From G963662905 sp963676415 (lineage in GTDB: Bacteria > Bacteroidota > Bacteroidia > Bacteroidales > WRLA01), in assembly GCA_963676415.1 (NCBI GenBank), contig OY781097.1, forward strand, positions 2,170,001 to 2,234,000: 64,000 nt of DNA, written 5' to 3'. The position numbers and the translations under genes are program-made. Positions 1 to 7,605 of the stretch are shown piece after piece. The notes beneath the pieces were generated by a model, which did not search any database, was not told where the DNA came from, and was given only the letters and a program-made list of their open reading frames with translations. Every line of letters starts with the position of its first letter. Positions within the stretch are counted from its first letter, which is position 1.

Positions 1-1
1 G

Positions 2-691
2 AAACTGGGGCTGGCTGCTGTTGTGCTTTTTTTGATGGTGTTTACGATCCTTCTCAGCAGTAAAACAGGTATTATTGCACTTGTTGGTGTTTTTGTCCTG
101 ACTTCTTTTTGGATATGGTGGGTGTTGAAGAAACCGGCCTTTAGCCTGAGTTTTGCTTTTATTTCCTTATCCGTTATAGCCATACTGTTTTATACATTTG
201 ACCAATCCAATGCCCGCATGAAGGTTTTGGTTACAGAAATCAAAAGCAAGCCGTCGGAAAATATTTCGGAAGGAAAAGGAAATGCCCGCATGTTAATCTG
301 GACCAGTGCTTTGCAAAAGTTTTCCGAATCGCCGTTTATTGGCTTTGGAACCGGTGATGTTTATCATGCTCTGGAGGAACAGTATCAGGATAATAATTAC
401 CATAACCTTTCCCGGCACAAATTGAATGCCCATAATTCATATCTTGAAACAAGCCTTGCCATAGGAGCTCTGGGGCTTTTAATGTTGCTTGCTGTCCTTT
501 TGCTTCCTTTATTTTTTGCATTCCGGTCGCGCTATCTGCTTTTATTGACTTTCCTGCTGCTTATCAGTATGAATTTTATGACCGAATCAATGCTGAAACG
601 TCAGGACGGTGTCGTATTTTTTGCCTTCTTTTTATGCCTGCTTGTTTTTGGCTGGAAGGAATTATTGTATGCCGGAGAGGAGGCTGAATAA
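2..691 (+). CDS. O-antigen ligase/polymerase-like membrane protein, C-terminal part (5' end outside window)
   Basis: The reading frame is open from base 2, so the gene begins before the window. The visible 230 residues contain several hydrophobic segments: one near the start, one around residues 35-60 and a cluster at the C-terminus. They flank a large hydrophilic loop with the signature of Wzy_C/O-antigen-ligase proteins: an R-x-x-x-W-x-x-A stretch (RMLIWTSALQKF), P-x-x-G-x-G-x-G-D, and a conserved loop histidine in L-N-A-H-N-S-Y-L. Members of this family are inner-membrane enzymes that polymerise O-antigen units or ligate glycans to lipid A-core. The sequence cannot tell polymerase from ligase, or from a related protein O-glycosylation ligase. 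It ends 58 bases before the next gene on the same strand. Confidence 0.75.
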   Translation, partial: KLGLAAVVLFLMVFTILLSSKTGIIALVGVFVLTSFWIWWVLKKPAFSLSFAFISLSVIAILFYTFDQSNARMKVLVTEIKSKPSENISEGKGNARMLIWTSALQKFSESPFIGFGTGDVYHALEEQYQDNNYHNLSRHKLNAHNSYLETSLAIGALGLLMLLAVLLLPLFFAFRSRYLLLLTFLLLISMNFMTESMLKRQDGVVFFAFFLCLLVFGWKELLYAGEEAE

Positions 692-749
692 GCTTTTTTC
701 GGAAGATGTGGTGGTTTTCCTGTTTTACATGATGCAATAGAATTGAAAT

Positions 750-1949
750 ATGAAAAATATCAAGTTAAAGATCAAAGGACTTGCCGCAGAATATAAGCCG
801 GAGCTGATTGCTATCAGGCGTCACCTTCACCAACATCCTGAATTGAGCAAGCAGGAAAAAGAAACGGCTGCATTCATCTCGTCAGAGCTTGCAAAACTGG
901 ATGTCCCGCACAAAACCAATGTGGGTGGATATGGAATTGTAGGAGAAATTAAAGGACGAAATCCTGAGAAAAAACTAATCGCCCTGCGTGCCGACATGGA
1001 TGCGCTGCCGATCTTTGAAGCCAACGAACTTCCGTATAAATCCTTGAATGAAGGCGTGATGCACGCATGTGGTCATGATGTGCATATGGCCAGTTTGCTG
1101 GGTGCTGCCCGCATCCTCAAGAAGCTTGAAAAAGAGTGGGAGGGAAGTGTCCGCCTGATTTTCCAGCCCAGTGAGGAAGAGTATCCCGGAGGAGCCAGTC
1201 TGATGATTAAAGACGGCGTTTTGGAAAACCCCAAACCGGCTGCGATTTTCGGTCAGCATGTTTATCCGGAAATGCCCGCAGGAAAAGTGGGCATGAAGGC
1301 AGGGAAATATATGGCTTCGACCGATGAGTTTTATATCACCGTAAAGGGAAAAGGAGGCCACGGCGCACTGCCCGATCAGGTGATTGATCCAATCGTAATT
1401 GCGGCACAAATTGTGATTGGTTTGCAGCAAATTGTGAGCCGGAAAGCATTCCCGGGCATGCCTACCGTATTGACTATTGGCAAACTGGAAGCCAAAGGAC
1501 GTACCAATATTATTCCTTCCGAAGCCAAAATGGTTGGGATTATCCGTACTTTTAATGAAGACTGGCGCGCGGAAATAAAAAAGCAGATCACACAAATTGC
1601 AAAAGGAATTGCACAAGCCATGGGCGCTGAAGCCGATGTGTTTATCGATCAGGGTTATCCTTTTGTGGTTAATGATGACGCTTTAACGGATCGGGCTTTC
1701 AAAGCCGCGGCCGACTTTCTTGGAGAGGAGCAGGTTGAGGAGCTTGAATTCCGCATGACAGCAGAAGATTTTGCGTATTACTCCCAGCAGGTGCCTGGAT
1801 GTTTTTATCGCCTGGGGACGCGAAACGATCAGCTGGGAATGAATTCTCCTTTGCATTCAGATACTTTTAACGCTGATGAGGACAGCCTTGAAACCGGCCC
1901 TGCTGTGATGGCCTGGCTGGCAATTAATGAACTGATGGAAAAAAAATAA
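750..1949 (+). CDS. M20 family metallo-amidohydrolase (N-acyl-amino-acid / peptidase-like)
   Basis: The 399-residue protein has the usual length of the M20D amidohydrolase family (hippurate hydrolase, N-acetyl-diaminopimelate deacetylase, IAA-amino acid hydrolase). Visible motifs are R-A-D-M-D-A-L-P (about residue 80), the metal-binding H-A-C-G-H-D-x-H-x-A (C107, H109), Q-P-S-E-E near residue 142, and the dimerisation-domain G-H-G-A-L-P-D. The start at 750 gives the canonical N-terminus with R-R-x-L-H-Q-x-P-E-L-S. There is no signal peptide, so it is cytoplasmic. It would cleave an N-acyl or amide bond from an amino acid; the precise substrate is not visible. It lies one base ahead of the VOC gene, so the two are probably co-transcribed. 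Confidence 0.9.
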   Translation: MKNIKLKIKGLAAEYKPELIAIRRHLHQHPELSKQEKETAAFISSELAKLDVPHKTNVGGYGIVGEIKGRNPEKKLIALRADMDALPIFEANELPYKSLNEGVMHACGHDVHMASLLGAARILKKLEKEWEGSVRLIFQPSEEEYPGGASLMIKDGVLENPKPAAIFGQHVYPEMPAGKVGMKAGKYMASTDEFYITVKGKGGHGALPDQVIDPIVIAAQIVIGLQQIVSRKAFPGMPTVLTIGKLEAKGRTNIIPSEAKMVGIIRTFNEDWRAEIKKQITQIAKGIAQAMGAEADVFIDQGYPFVVNDDALTDRAFKAAADFLGEEQVEELEFRMTAEDFAYYSQQVPGCFYRLGTRNDQLGMNSPLHSDTFNADEDSLETGPAVMAWLAINELMEKK

Positions 1950-1950
1950 T

Positions 1951-2346
1951 ATGAACATAAAACTCGAAAACCTCAGCCCCAACCTCATGGTTGAGGATAT
2001 GCAAAAAAGCCTGGATTTTTATTGTGAAATTTTAGGCTTTACCAAAATAATGGCCATCCCTGAGGAAGGCGTGCCGGTTTGGGCAATGCTGCAGCGCGAT
2101 GGTATCAGCTTTATGCTGCAAAGCCGGGCAAGCATTGCAGAAGAACTGCCTGATTTTGCCCAAATGAATGCCGGAGGTTCACTGCTCTTCTATTTTAAAA
2201 TGAAAGGCGTGGATGATTTTTATCAATCGGTGCATGCTGCCGGAGCAGGCATATATAAAGAACCAAATGTGACTTTTTACGGCTCCAGGGAATTTGCTAT
2301 TAAAGACCCGGACGGCTTTGTGCTTGTGTTTGCCGAAGACCAATAA
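1951..2346 (+). CDS. VOC superfamily (glyoxalase/bleomycin-resistance-like) protein
   Basis: This 131-residue cytoplasmic protein is a single vicinal-oxygen-chelate unit: L-x-P-N-L-M-V-x-D-M-x-x-S-L-D-F-Y at the start (beta-alpha-beta entry), G-S-L-L-F-Y-F-K-M in the middle, and R-E-F-A-I-K-D-P-D-G-F-V-L-V-F-A-E at the end. A-I-K-D-P-D-G is the standard VOC closing motif. Family members include glyoxalase I, dioxygenases and drug-binding proteins, and the substrate cannot be assigned. The gene starts one base after the amidohydrolase stop and ends at a strong bidirectional hairpin, making a two-gene unit. Confidence 0.85.
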   Translation: MNIKLENLSPNLMVEDMQKSLDFYCEILGFTKIMAIPEEGVPVWAMLQRDGISFMLQSRASIAEELPDFAQMNAGGSLLFYFKMKGVDDFYQSVHAAGAGIYKEPNVTFYGSREFAIKDPDGFVLVFAEDQ

Positions 2347-2350
2347 AAAA

Positions 2351-2386
2351 AGCTCCGGTTCAATGTTTTGACCGGAGCTTTTTTTA
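2351..2386. terminator. Bidirectional rho-independent terminator
   Basis: A perfect 9-bp stem, AGCTCCGGT (2351-2359) with ACCGGAGCT (2371-2379), has an A-run on the left and a T-run on the right. It lies between converging genes (VOC protein on plus, FG-GAP protein on minus) and can end transcription in both directions. Confidence 0.9.
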
Positions 2387-4093
2387 TTGGATTACGATCT
2401 TTTTGTTCATCAATAATCCATCTTGCCGGATCTGAAGTAAATACACTCCTTCTTTGATTGATGCCGTTTCTATTCGGGCTTCATTGATCGCGTTGCTTTG
2501 CTGAATCATACGTCCGTTGATATCCATTATCCTGATTTCAAAGGCCCCGTCAAAAGTGATGCGCACAACATCCTGAACGGGATTGGGATAAATACGGAGG
2601 TCTTCTTTAAAAGTGTTTTCAATGCGGGTTAAAGTTATTTCGAAGCTTTGTTCTTCGGCAAATTCCGAGCCGGCAAAGCAATGATCCACAGACTGAACGC
2701 TCCAGTAGTATGTCCCGGGATCAAGGCCAAACAGCATCCAACTGGTATCCACGCTCACGTTCCCTTTTAAGGGCATGCGCCTTAAACCGCTTTGCTCATC
2801 CGACAATGGGTTTACAATGTCCGATGAGCCGGGGCTGGTTCCAATGCGTAAATTCCAGGTGTTTTGGAGCATTCCTCCGGATAGCCATTCGAGTTGTACA
2901 TAAGCCTCTTCCACATGGGATGTAAGTCCTTCGGGGGCAACAGAAATCGCCCTTCCCTGGTTTGTAGGGTTTCGGTAAATTCCGGTAAAAGGTTCATAGC
3001 CTGTTGCATTGAAGCCGCTGAGCAATAAATCGAGATCGCCGTCATTGTCGTAGTCGCCCCAGCTTGCGTGCGAGCGTTGGAGGGGTTCAAGTTCTGCCCA
3101 GGCGTCATTGAAATAAATCCCGTCGTCGTTGCGCACTACTTTGGAGAAAATCAGCCCGCAGCCTGCTCCTTTGCCGGTATAGACCATATCAAGATCGCCA
3201 TCATTGTCATAATCGCCCCATTCGGCATTTCCGGCGGCTGATTTGTCGAGGTAGGCCGGGATTTCTTTCATTTGTTTGCCGCCCGAATTTCCATATAGAA
3301 TGGTTTCTGCTTCCAGAAACTCATTGAAGCCGTTTACCAGAAGGTCCAGGTCGCCATCACGGTCATAATCGCCCCAATCGGCACCTCCGGCATACTGTGC
3401 TTTCATATCAAATTCCATATCGGTGAATCCGTCAATATCGTTGCGGTAAATTTTGGCAAACATAATGTTTCCGTTTCCGGCCAGAAAAAGATCTTCATCC
3501 CCATCATTATCAAAATCGCCCCAGGCGGCAATAGTGCTTTTGGAAATTTCCAATCCAAAATCCGTTTCTTCAAAAACGCCATCATTATTTTGGTAGAGCA
3601 TTGTGAAGGGGTTGTAGCTGTTTTTGTCTCCGGAAACCAGTACGTCCAGGTCGCCGTCCAGATCAAAATCCGACCAGGCTGCGCAACCTTCAATAACAGT
3701 TTGCAAACCAAGTTTTGCAGGCGTAAAACCCCCATCATGATTAACAAAAATATCGGTAATGTTTCCTTCTGCGCCTCTTCCGAGTAACATCAGGTCCAGA
3801 TCGCCGTCCAGATCATAATCGACCCAACTGATATCACCTTTTTCTACTCCGGGCAGACCCGCTTCGATGTCGGTGAATGTGCCATCGTCGTTTCGGTAAA
3901 TCAATGACCGGGCTTGCTGGCTGTCGGTGCCCATTATGGCGATGTCGAGGTCGCCGTCATTATCATAATCACCCCAGGCCGAGCTGGATTCGCCCAAAGC
4001 TTTGACATTGCTTGTGATGAGTTCAAATGCCTGGCCAAAACTCAGGCCGGCAGCCATGATCAGTGCCGATAAGAAGAGTAAGCGTTTTCTCAT
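2384..4093 (-). CDS. Exported FG-GAP/VCBS repeat protein with T9SS type A sorting domain
   Basis: The start is set at 4093 (M-R-K-R-L-L-F-L) rather than the longer open frame. It gives a clean signal peptide (hydrophobic core then S-F-G-Q-A), follows an AAGGGAAAC purine stretch and sits just downstream of a TATATTTG promoter box. The mature part has seven repeats of about 50 residues, each with a W-x-D-Y/F-D-x-D-G-D-x-D loop; D-x-D-x-D-G is a calcium-binding loop of the FG-GAP/VCBS beta-propeller fold. A fibronectin-III-like segment follows (about residues 400-480). The C-terminal domain has I-Y-P-N-P-V-x-D and ends in G-V-Y-L-L-x-I-R and K-K-I-V-I-Q, typical of T9SS substrates. The protein is predicted to be exported through the outer membrane and attached to the cell surface or released. 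The ligand is unknown. Confidence 0.88.
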   Translation of the reverse strand: MRKRLLFLSALIMAAGLSFGQAFELITSNVKALGESSSAWGDYDNDGDLDIAIMGTDSQQARSLIYRNDDGTFTDIEAGLPGVEKGDISWVDYDLDGDLDLMLLGRGAEGNITDIFVNHDGGFTPAKLGLQTVIEGCAAWSDFDLDGDLDVLVSGDKNSYNPFTMLYQNNDGVFEETDFGLEISKSTIAAWGDFDNDGDEDLFLAGNGNIMFAKIYRNDIDGFTDMEFDMKAQYAGGADWGDYDRDGDLDLLVNGFNEFLEAETILYGNSGGKQMKEIPAYLDKSAAGNAEWGDYDNDGDLDMVYTGKGAGCGLIFSKVVRNDDGIYFNDAWAELEPLQRSHASWGDYDNDGDLDLLLSGFNATGYEPFTGIYRNPTNQGRAISVAPEGLTSHVEEAYVQLEWLSGGMLQNTWNLRIGTSPGSSDIVNPLSDEQSGLRRMPLKGNVSVDTSWMLFGLDPGTYYWSVQSVDHCFAGSEFAEEQSFEITLTRIENTFKEDLRIYPNPVQDVVRITFDGAFEIRIMDINGRMIQQSNAINEARIETASIKEGVYLLQIRQDGLLMNKKIVIQ

Positions 4094-4118
4094 TAGTTTC
4101 CCTTTTGATTTAATTCCA

Positions 4119-4149
4119 CAAATATATAAATACTTTAATATGTCGGCAA
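4119..4149 (-). promoter_or_regulatory. Bacteroidota-type promoter for the FG-GAP gene
   Basis: On the minus strand, TATATTTG (plus 4119-4126) matches the -7 consensus TAnnTTTG, and a TTG lies 20 bases upstream (plus 4147-4149). This puts the transcript start about 20 bases before the ATG at 4093. Confidence 0.55.
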
Positions 4150-4240
4150 GCCGATCAATGTCGCTGCCTCTGCGTTTAGAATATTTTAACAAGCAAAACG
4201 CCATCTTGTTAACCTGCTTTATTCATGAAATTTCGTCATG

Positions 4241-4358
4241 AGCGTACAAAACGCAATAAGAGAAAGGAAGCGCATATTTTTGGCGCACAGGAATAGCCGT
4301 AGCTATTTTGAGCACCAAAAAGATAGCATTTCTTTCTATTGCAGCGGTTTGGGCGCGT
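4241..4358. repeat. Imperfect inverted repeat between divergent genes
   Basis: The sequence from about 4241 to 4297 reappears as its own imperfect reverse complement at 4302-4358. The matching blocks are AATAAGAGAAAGGAAGCGCAT against AATAGAAAGAAATGCTAT, TTTTTGG against TTTTTGG, and a terminal AATAGC/GCTATT around a CGTA loop. It could fold into a long hairpin. It lies in the divergent intergenic region between the FG-GAP gene and xseA and is not inside a convincing gene. The form is that of a dispersed intergenic repeat. Confidence 0.6.
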
Positions 4359-4463
4359 AATAGAATATTTTGTGAATAAGGCAGGTTATAAAAATCATGC
4401 TTTTGCTTTTTGTGAAAAAGGGAAACACTGAAATGATTAACTTCGCATAAAATAAGAAAATTA

Positions 4464-5927
4464 ATGTCCGAAGGCAAAGAAATAACGCATTATAGTCTCG
4501 GTGAACTCGCACAAAGTTTAAAAAATGTGCTGCGGCGTACTTATACATCGCGCTATTGGGTTCGGGCAGAGATTTTACGCTTGAACCTGCATGCCAAATC
4601 GGGGCATTGCTACCCTGAGCTGATCGAGAAATCAGGCGAACAGATCAAAACCCAGATGCGTGCCGTGATTTGGGCTTTTCAATTTGAAAAACTGGCATCT
4701 TTTTTTAAGCGTGAAAGCGGTGAGGAACTGCGCAGCGGATTGAGCGTATTGATCCAGGTTACAGTAGAATATCATGAATTGTACGGATTGAGTTTGCAAA
4801 TTCATGATATCGAGCCTTCGTTTACCCTCGGGGCACTTGCCCGCCAGCGTTTGGAGACTATGGCGCGCCTTAAAAAGGACGGGCTTTGGAATGCCAACAA
4901 AATGCGCGCAATTTCTTTTTTGCCTGCCCGGATTGCCGTTATATCTGCCAACGACAGCAAAGGTTTTCAGGATTTTGTGCAAACACTTCAAGCTTCTCCC
5001 TATCGAATAGAATACGAGCTTTTTACGGCAATACTTCAGGGCGAAAAATCAGTGCGTACCATTCCACAGCAATTGCAACGAATAGAAGAGCGTTTGCATG
5101 AATTTGATGCCGTGAGCATAATCCGTGGCGGCGGCAGCGATGTGGGCTTAAGTGCTTATGATCAGTATAACCTGGCAAAGGCCGTAGCGGAATTCCCTTT
5201 GCCAATCATTACCGGGATCGGGCATTCCACAAATGAAACCCTTACAGAACTAGTGGCTTATAAAAACCCAATTACGCCCACTGCGGTTGCCTGGTTTTTT
5301 ATCCGTGCTTTTGAAGATCATTGGTCGCACCTTAGGGCAATTACGGATCAGATGAAAACCAGCTGTATTGATTTGATTTGGGCAGAACAACAAAAGCTTG
5401 CCGATTATTCTGCCCATCTTGCGCGGGAGCCTAAAAGGATACTCAATGCACAGCAGAAGTTGCTTCGGCAAACGGGCAGGCAATTAACATCAAATTGCAG
5501 GCATATTTTGTGGAAATCGGATTATGAGATGGATCGCCATCAAAAAAATATCCGAAAAAACGGATTTGCTGTTTTGCCGCTTTCACAAAGCTATATCGGG
5601 CATTTGAGCAATCAGTTGCTGAGAAAGTTACAGCATCTGTTAGCAAATGAAAACCAGGAATTTGGCCGTTTGGAAAATGCTGTTTTTAAATCAATAAACA
5701 GAAAATTGGCCACAGAAAATCAAAATCTCTTACATTTGGAGGAACGTTTCCGCCTTTTGCACCCTCAGAATATCCTGAAAAGAGGATTCAGCATCAGCTA
5801 TTGCGGTGGAAAAGTAATTTTTGATGCTGCTGAAGTAAAATATGGCGATCTGATCCGGACGGAATTGGCAAAGGGGCAGATAGTGAGCCGTGTGGAACGA
5901 AAAGAAAAATCAGAAAATAATGGATAA
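4464..5927 (+). CDS. xseA: Exodeoxyribonuclease VII large subunit
   Basis: The 487-residue protein has the XseA architecture: an N-terminal OB-fold (residues about 8-105, with Y-W-V-R-A-E-I and the strand around H-C-Y-P-E-L), then the catalytic domain with R-I-A-V-I-S-A-N-D-S-K-G-F-x-D-F, A-V-S-I-I-R-G-G-G-S-D, and I-x-G-I-G-H-S-T-N-E-T. The last of these matches the family motif G-I-G-H-x-x-D-x-T with N replacing the usual D. A long helical segment (about 300-440) follows, then L-H-P-x-x-I-L-K-R-G-F. The enzyme degrades single-stranded DNA to oligonucleotides together with XseB. It overlaps xseB by 8 bases, implying translational coupling. It is slightly longer than the E. coli protein, mostly in the helical region. 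Confidence 0.95.
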   Translation: MSEGKEITHYSLGELAQSLKNVLRRTYTSRYWVRAEILRLNLHAKSGHCYPELIEKSGEQIKTQMRAVIWAFQFEKLASFFKRESGEELRSGLSVLIQVTVEYHELYGLSLQIHDIEPSFTLGALARQRLETMARLKKDGLWNANKMRAISFLPARIAVISANDSKGFQDFVQTLQASPYRIEYELFTAILQGEKSVRTIPQQLQRIEERLHEFDAVSIIRGGGSDVGLSAYDQYNLAKAVAEFPLPIITGIGHSTNETLTELVAYKNPITPTAVAWFFIRAFEDHWSHLRAITDQMKTSCIDLIWAEQQKLADYSAHLAREPKRILNAQQKLLRQTGRQLTSNCRHILWKSDYEMDRHQKNIRKNGFAVLPLSQSYIGHLSNQLLRKLQHLLANENQEFGRLENAVFKSINRKLATENQNLLHLEERFRLLHPQNILKRGFSISYCGGKVIFDAAEVKYGDLIRTELAKGQIVSRVERKEKSENNG

Positions 5928-6132
5928 GGATTTAACATACGAAGAAGCGGTGCGCGAACTGGAAGAAATCAGTGAGAAAATTGAAAACCAGGAGGTTTCT
6001 GTTGATGAGCTTTCCGAAAAACTGGAAAGGGCCTCGAAGCTGATAAACTTTTGCCGCGCCAAACTTGTGAAAACCGAAAAAGAGGTGGATCAGCTGCTTC
6101 AGGGTTTTGATCAAAATGAAGATGAAAACTAA
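5920..6132 (+). CDS. xseB: Exodeoxyribonuclease VII small subunit
   Basis: The start at 5920 (M-D-K-D-L-T-Y-E-E-A) is chosen over an upstream in-frame start because XseB proteins begin right at the Y-E-E-A-V-x-E-L-E-E-I motif. The 70-residue protein is two helices: L-E-E-I-x-E-K-I-E-x-x-E-V-S-V-D-E-L-x-E-K-L-E-R-A, then a second helix with I-x-F-C-R-A-K-L-x-x-T-E-K-E-V. It is acidic and highly helical, as expected for the small subunit that wraps XseA. Confidence 0.93.
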   Translation: MDKDLTYEEAVRELEEISEKIENQEVSVDELSEKLERASKLINFCRAKLVKTEKEVDQLLQGFDQNEDEN

Positions 6133-6144
6133 AATAAATAAATT

Positions 6145-7218
6145 ATGGAACGCATAAGAAAGCTTATTAAACTGCTGGACAATAGTGGACTCGATGGAAT
6201 GCTCATCAGTTCAGAAGCGAACATTACTTATTTGAGTGGTTTTACCGGCGACTCATCCCATCTCATTGTTTCGAAACAAGGCTGCGCTTTTCTGACTGAT
6301 GGCCGCTATACCGAACAGGCACAAATGGAAGTGCATGAAGAAATCCAGATTTTTAAATGGCTGAATGATGCGCGTTTTGGCAGCGAAACCTATGCCATGG
6401 TTTTTCGTGAATTTGGAATACACAAGCTCGCTTTTGAAGGCAATGTGATGTCGTTTGATGATCATAAAAGCCTGACAGATAAGTTGCGGGGCATGGAATT
6501 CCATTCGCGTACCGGATTAGTGGAACAATTGCGCAAAGTAAAGGACGATGATGAAATTGAAAATCTGCGTACGGCCTGTATGATTTCAGATAAAGCCTTG
6601 GAAGAAACGATTCCTTACATCAAAAAAGGTGTTGCCGAACTGGAAATTCTTGCCCGCCTGGAATACAACCTAAAAACCATGGGCGCCGATGATATCAGTT
6701 TTGATACTATGGTGCTTTCTGGAGCCAAAACATCTTTGCTACATGGAAAAGCCGACCGTAAGGAAATCCAAAGTGGCGACTTCATCCTTTTCGATTTCGG
6801 TGCTTTGTTCCATGGCTATCATGCCGATATCAGCCGTACATTTATTTTGGGCGAAGCATCTGATCAGCATCGTGAGATGTACGAAGTGATCAAAAAGGCG
6901 CAGGCCGCCGGTTGCGCAGCAGTGAAATCTGGTGTGCATGGTACAGAAGCGGACAAAGCGGTGCGTGCAGCCATTCCCGAAAAGTATATTCAGTATTATT
7001 ATCCCGGGCTGGGGCATGGTGTGGGCTTGCAAATCCATGAATTCCCTTTCATAAAAAGCAGCTGCGATTTTGTTTTTGAAGAAAATATGTGCGTTACCAT
7101 TGAACCAGGGGTTTATATCCCGGGATTTGGCGGTTTGCGCATCGAAGATACGATTCGGGTAACCAAAGATGGCTTTGAATCGCTGAGCCAATTCCCAAGA
7201 GAGTTGCAGATTCTTTGA
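6145..7218 (+). CDS. Xaa-Pro aminopeptidase (M24 family metallopeptidase)
   Basis: The 357-residue protein has an N-terminal creatinase-type domain (residues 1-130, with N-I-T-Y-L-S-G-F-T-G-D-S and T-D-G-R-Y) followed by a pita-bread catalytic domain. All five metal ligands are visible: D217 (L-F-D-F-G), D228 (H-A-D-I-S-R-T-F), H291 (G-L-G-H-G-V-G-L-x-I-H-E), E320 (T-I-E-P-G-V-Y) and E334 (R-I-E-D-T). It lacks a signal peptide and is expected to act in the cytoplasm, removing N-terminal residues that precede proline. It starts 12 bases after xseB on the same strand, so it probably shares that transcript. Confidence 0.93.
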   Translation: MERIRKLIKLLDNSGLDGMLISSEANITYLSGFTGDSSHLIVSKQGCAFLTDGRYTEQAQMEVHEEIQIFKWLNDARFGSETYAMVFREFGIHKLAFEGNVMSFDDHKSLTDKLRGMEFHSRTGLVEQLRKVKDDDEIENLRTACMISDKALEETIPYIKKGVAELEILARLEYNLKTMGADDISFDTMVLSGAKTSLLHGKADRKEIQSGDFILFDFGALFHGYHADISRTFILGEASDQHREMYEVIKKAQAAGCAAVKSGVHGTEADKAVRAAIPEKYIQYYYPGLGHGVGLQIHEFPFIKSSCDFVFEENMCVTIEPGVYIPGFGGLRIEDTIRVTKDGFESLSQFPRELQIL

Positions 7219-7605
7219 CAGGGCGCTAAAACACCATCTTTTGCCCCTTTCATTTTGTGGCCCTGAACAGCTTGTTCCATAAAATTTTGTCTTTATTTTT
7301 TTTCTTCGCTGTTTCGTAATTGTGTATGAATGGCCAAAAATTGATGTTAAACCCTTGTTTTTTTGTATAAACGCCGTTTTGTTTATTTTTTAATATTTAC
7401 TTAACTGAGCCTTTAATGATAAGGCTTTATTAAAGTTTTTCATATTGTCAATACTTTTTCAGTATTTTTGTGCCCTCAGCGAACTATGTGATTATTAGTT
7501 GGTCTGAACATTAAGTAAACAGTATTTAAGAAACTTTTATCTGTTTTTTCCGTAAGAACAGGATATTAGTTGTGTGAATTTTTAATAAAAATAAGTTATA
7601 GCTAT
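7219..7605. other. Intergenic region (387 bases) with a promoter and long AT-rich leader
   Basis: No coding sequence was found. A weak G-G-G-C/G-C-C-C hairpin follows the aminopeptidase stop (about 7221-7250), but its T-run is poor. The rest is AT-rich and holds the candidate promoter at 7445-7470. Between that promoter and the SprB-like start lie about 130 bases of leader with no structure that I could recognise. Confidence 0.5.
7445..7470 (+). promoter_or_regulatory. Bacteroidota-type promoter for the SprB-like gene
   Basis: TATTTTTG at 7463-7470 is an exact TAnnTTTG match. A TTG lies at 7445-7447, but its 15-base spacing is shorter than the usual 17-21. Confidence 0.45.

Noticed and set aside
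975..1616. Long open frame on the minus strand opposite the M20 amidohydrolase
   Set aside because: It is antisense to a complete, motif-bearing enzyme gene and its translation has no family features or start signal.
4223..4548. Two short minus-strand frames (84 and 70 codons) between the FG-GAP gene and xseA
   Set aside because: They overlap the imperfect inverted repeat and the xseA start, and lack any coherent protein feature.
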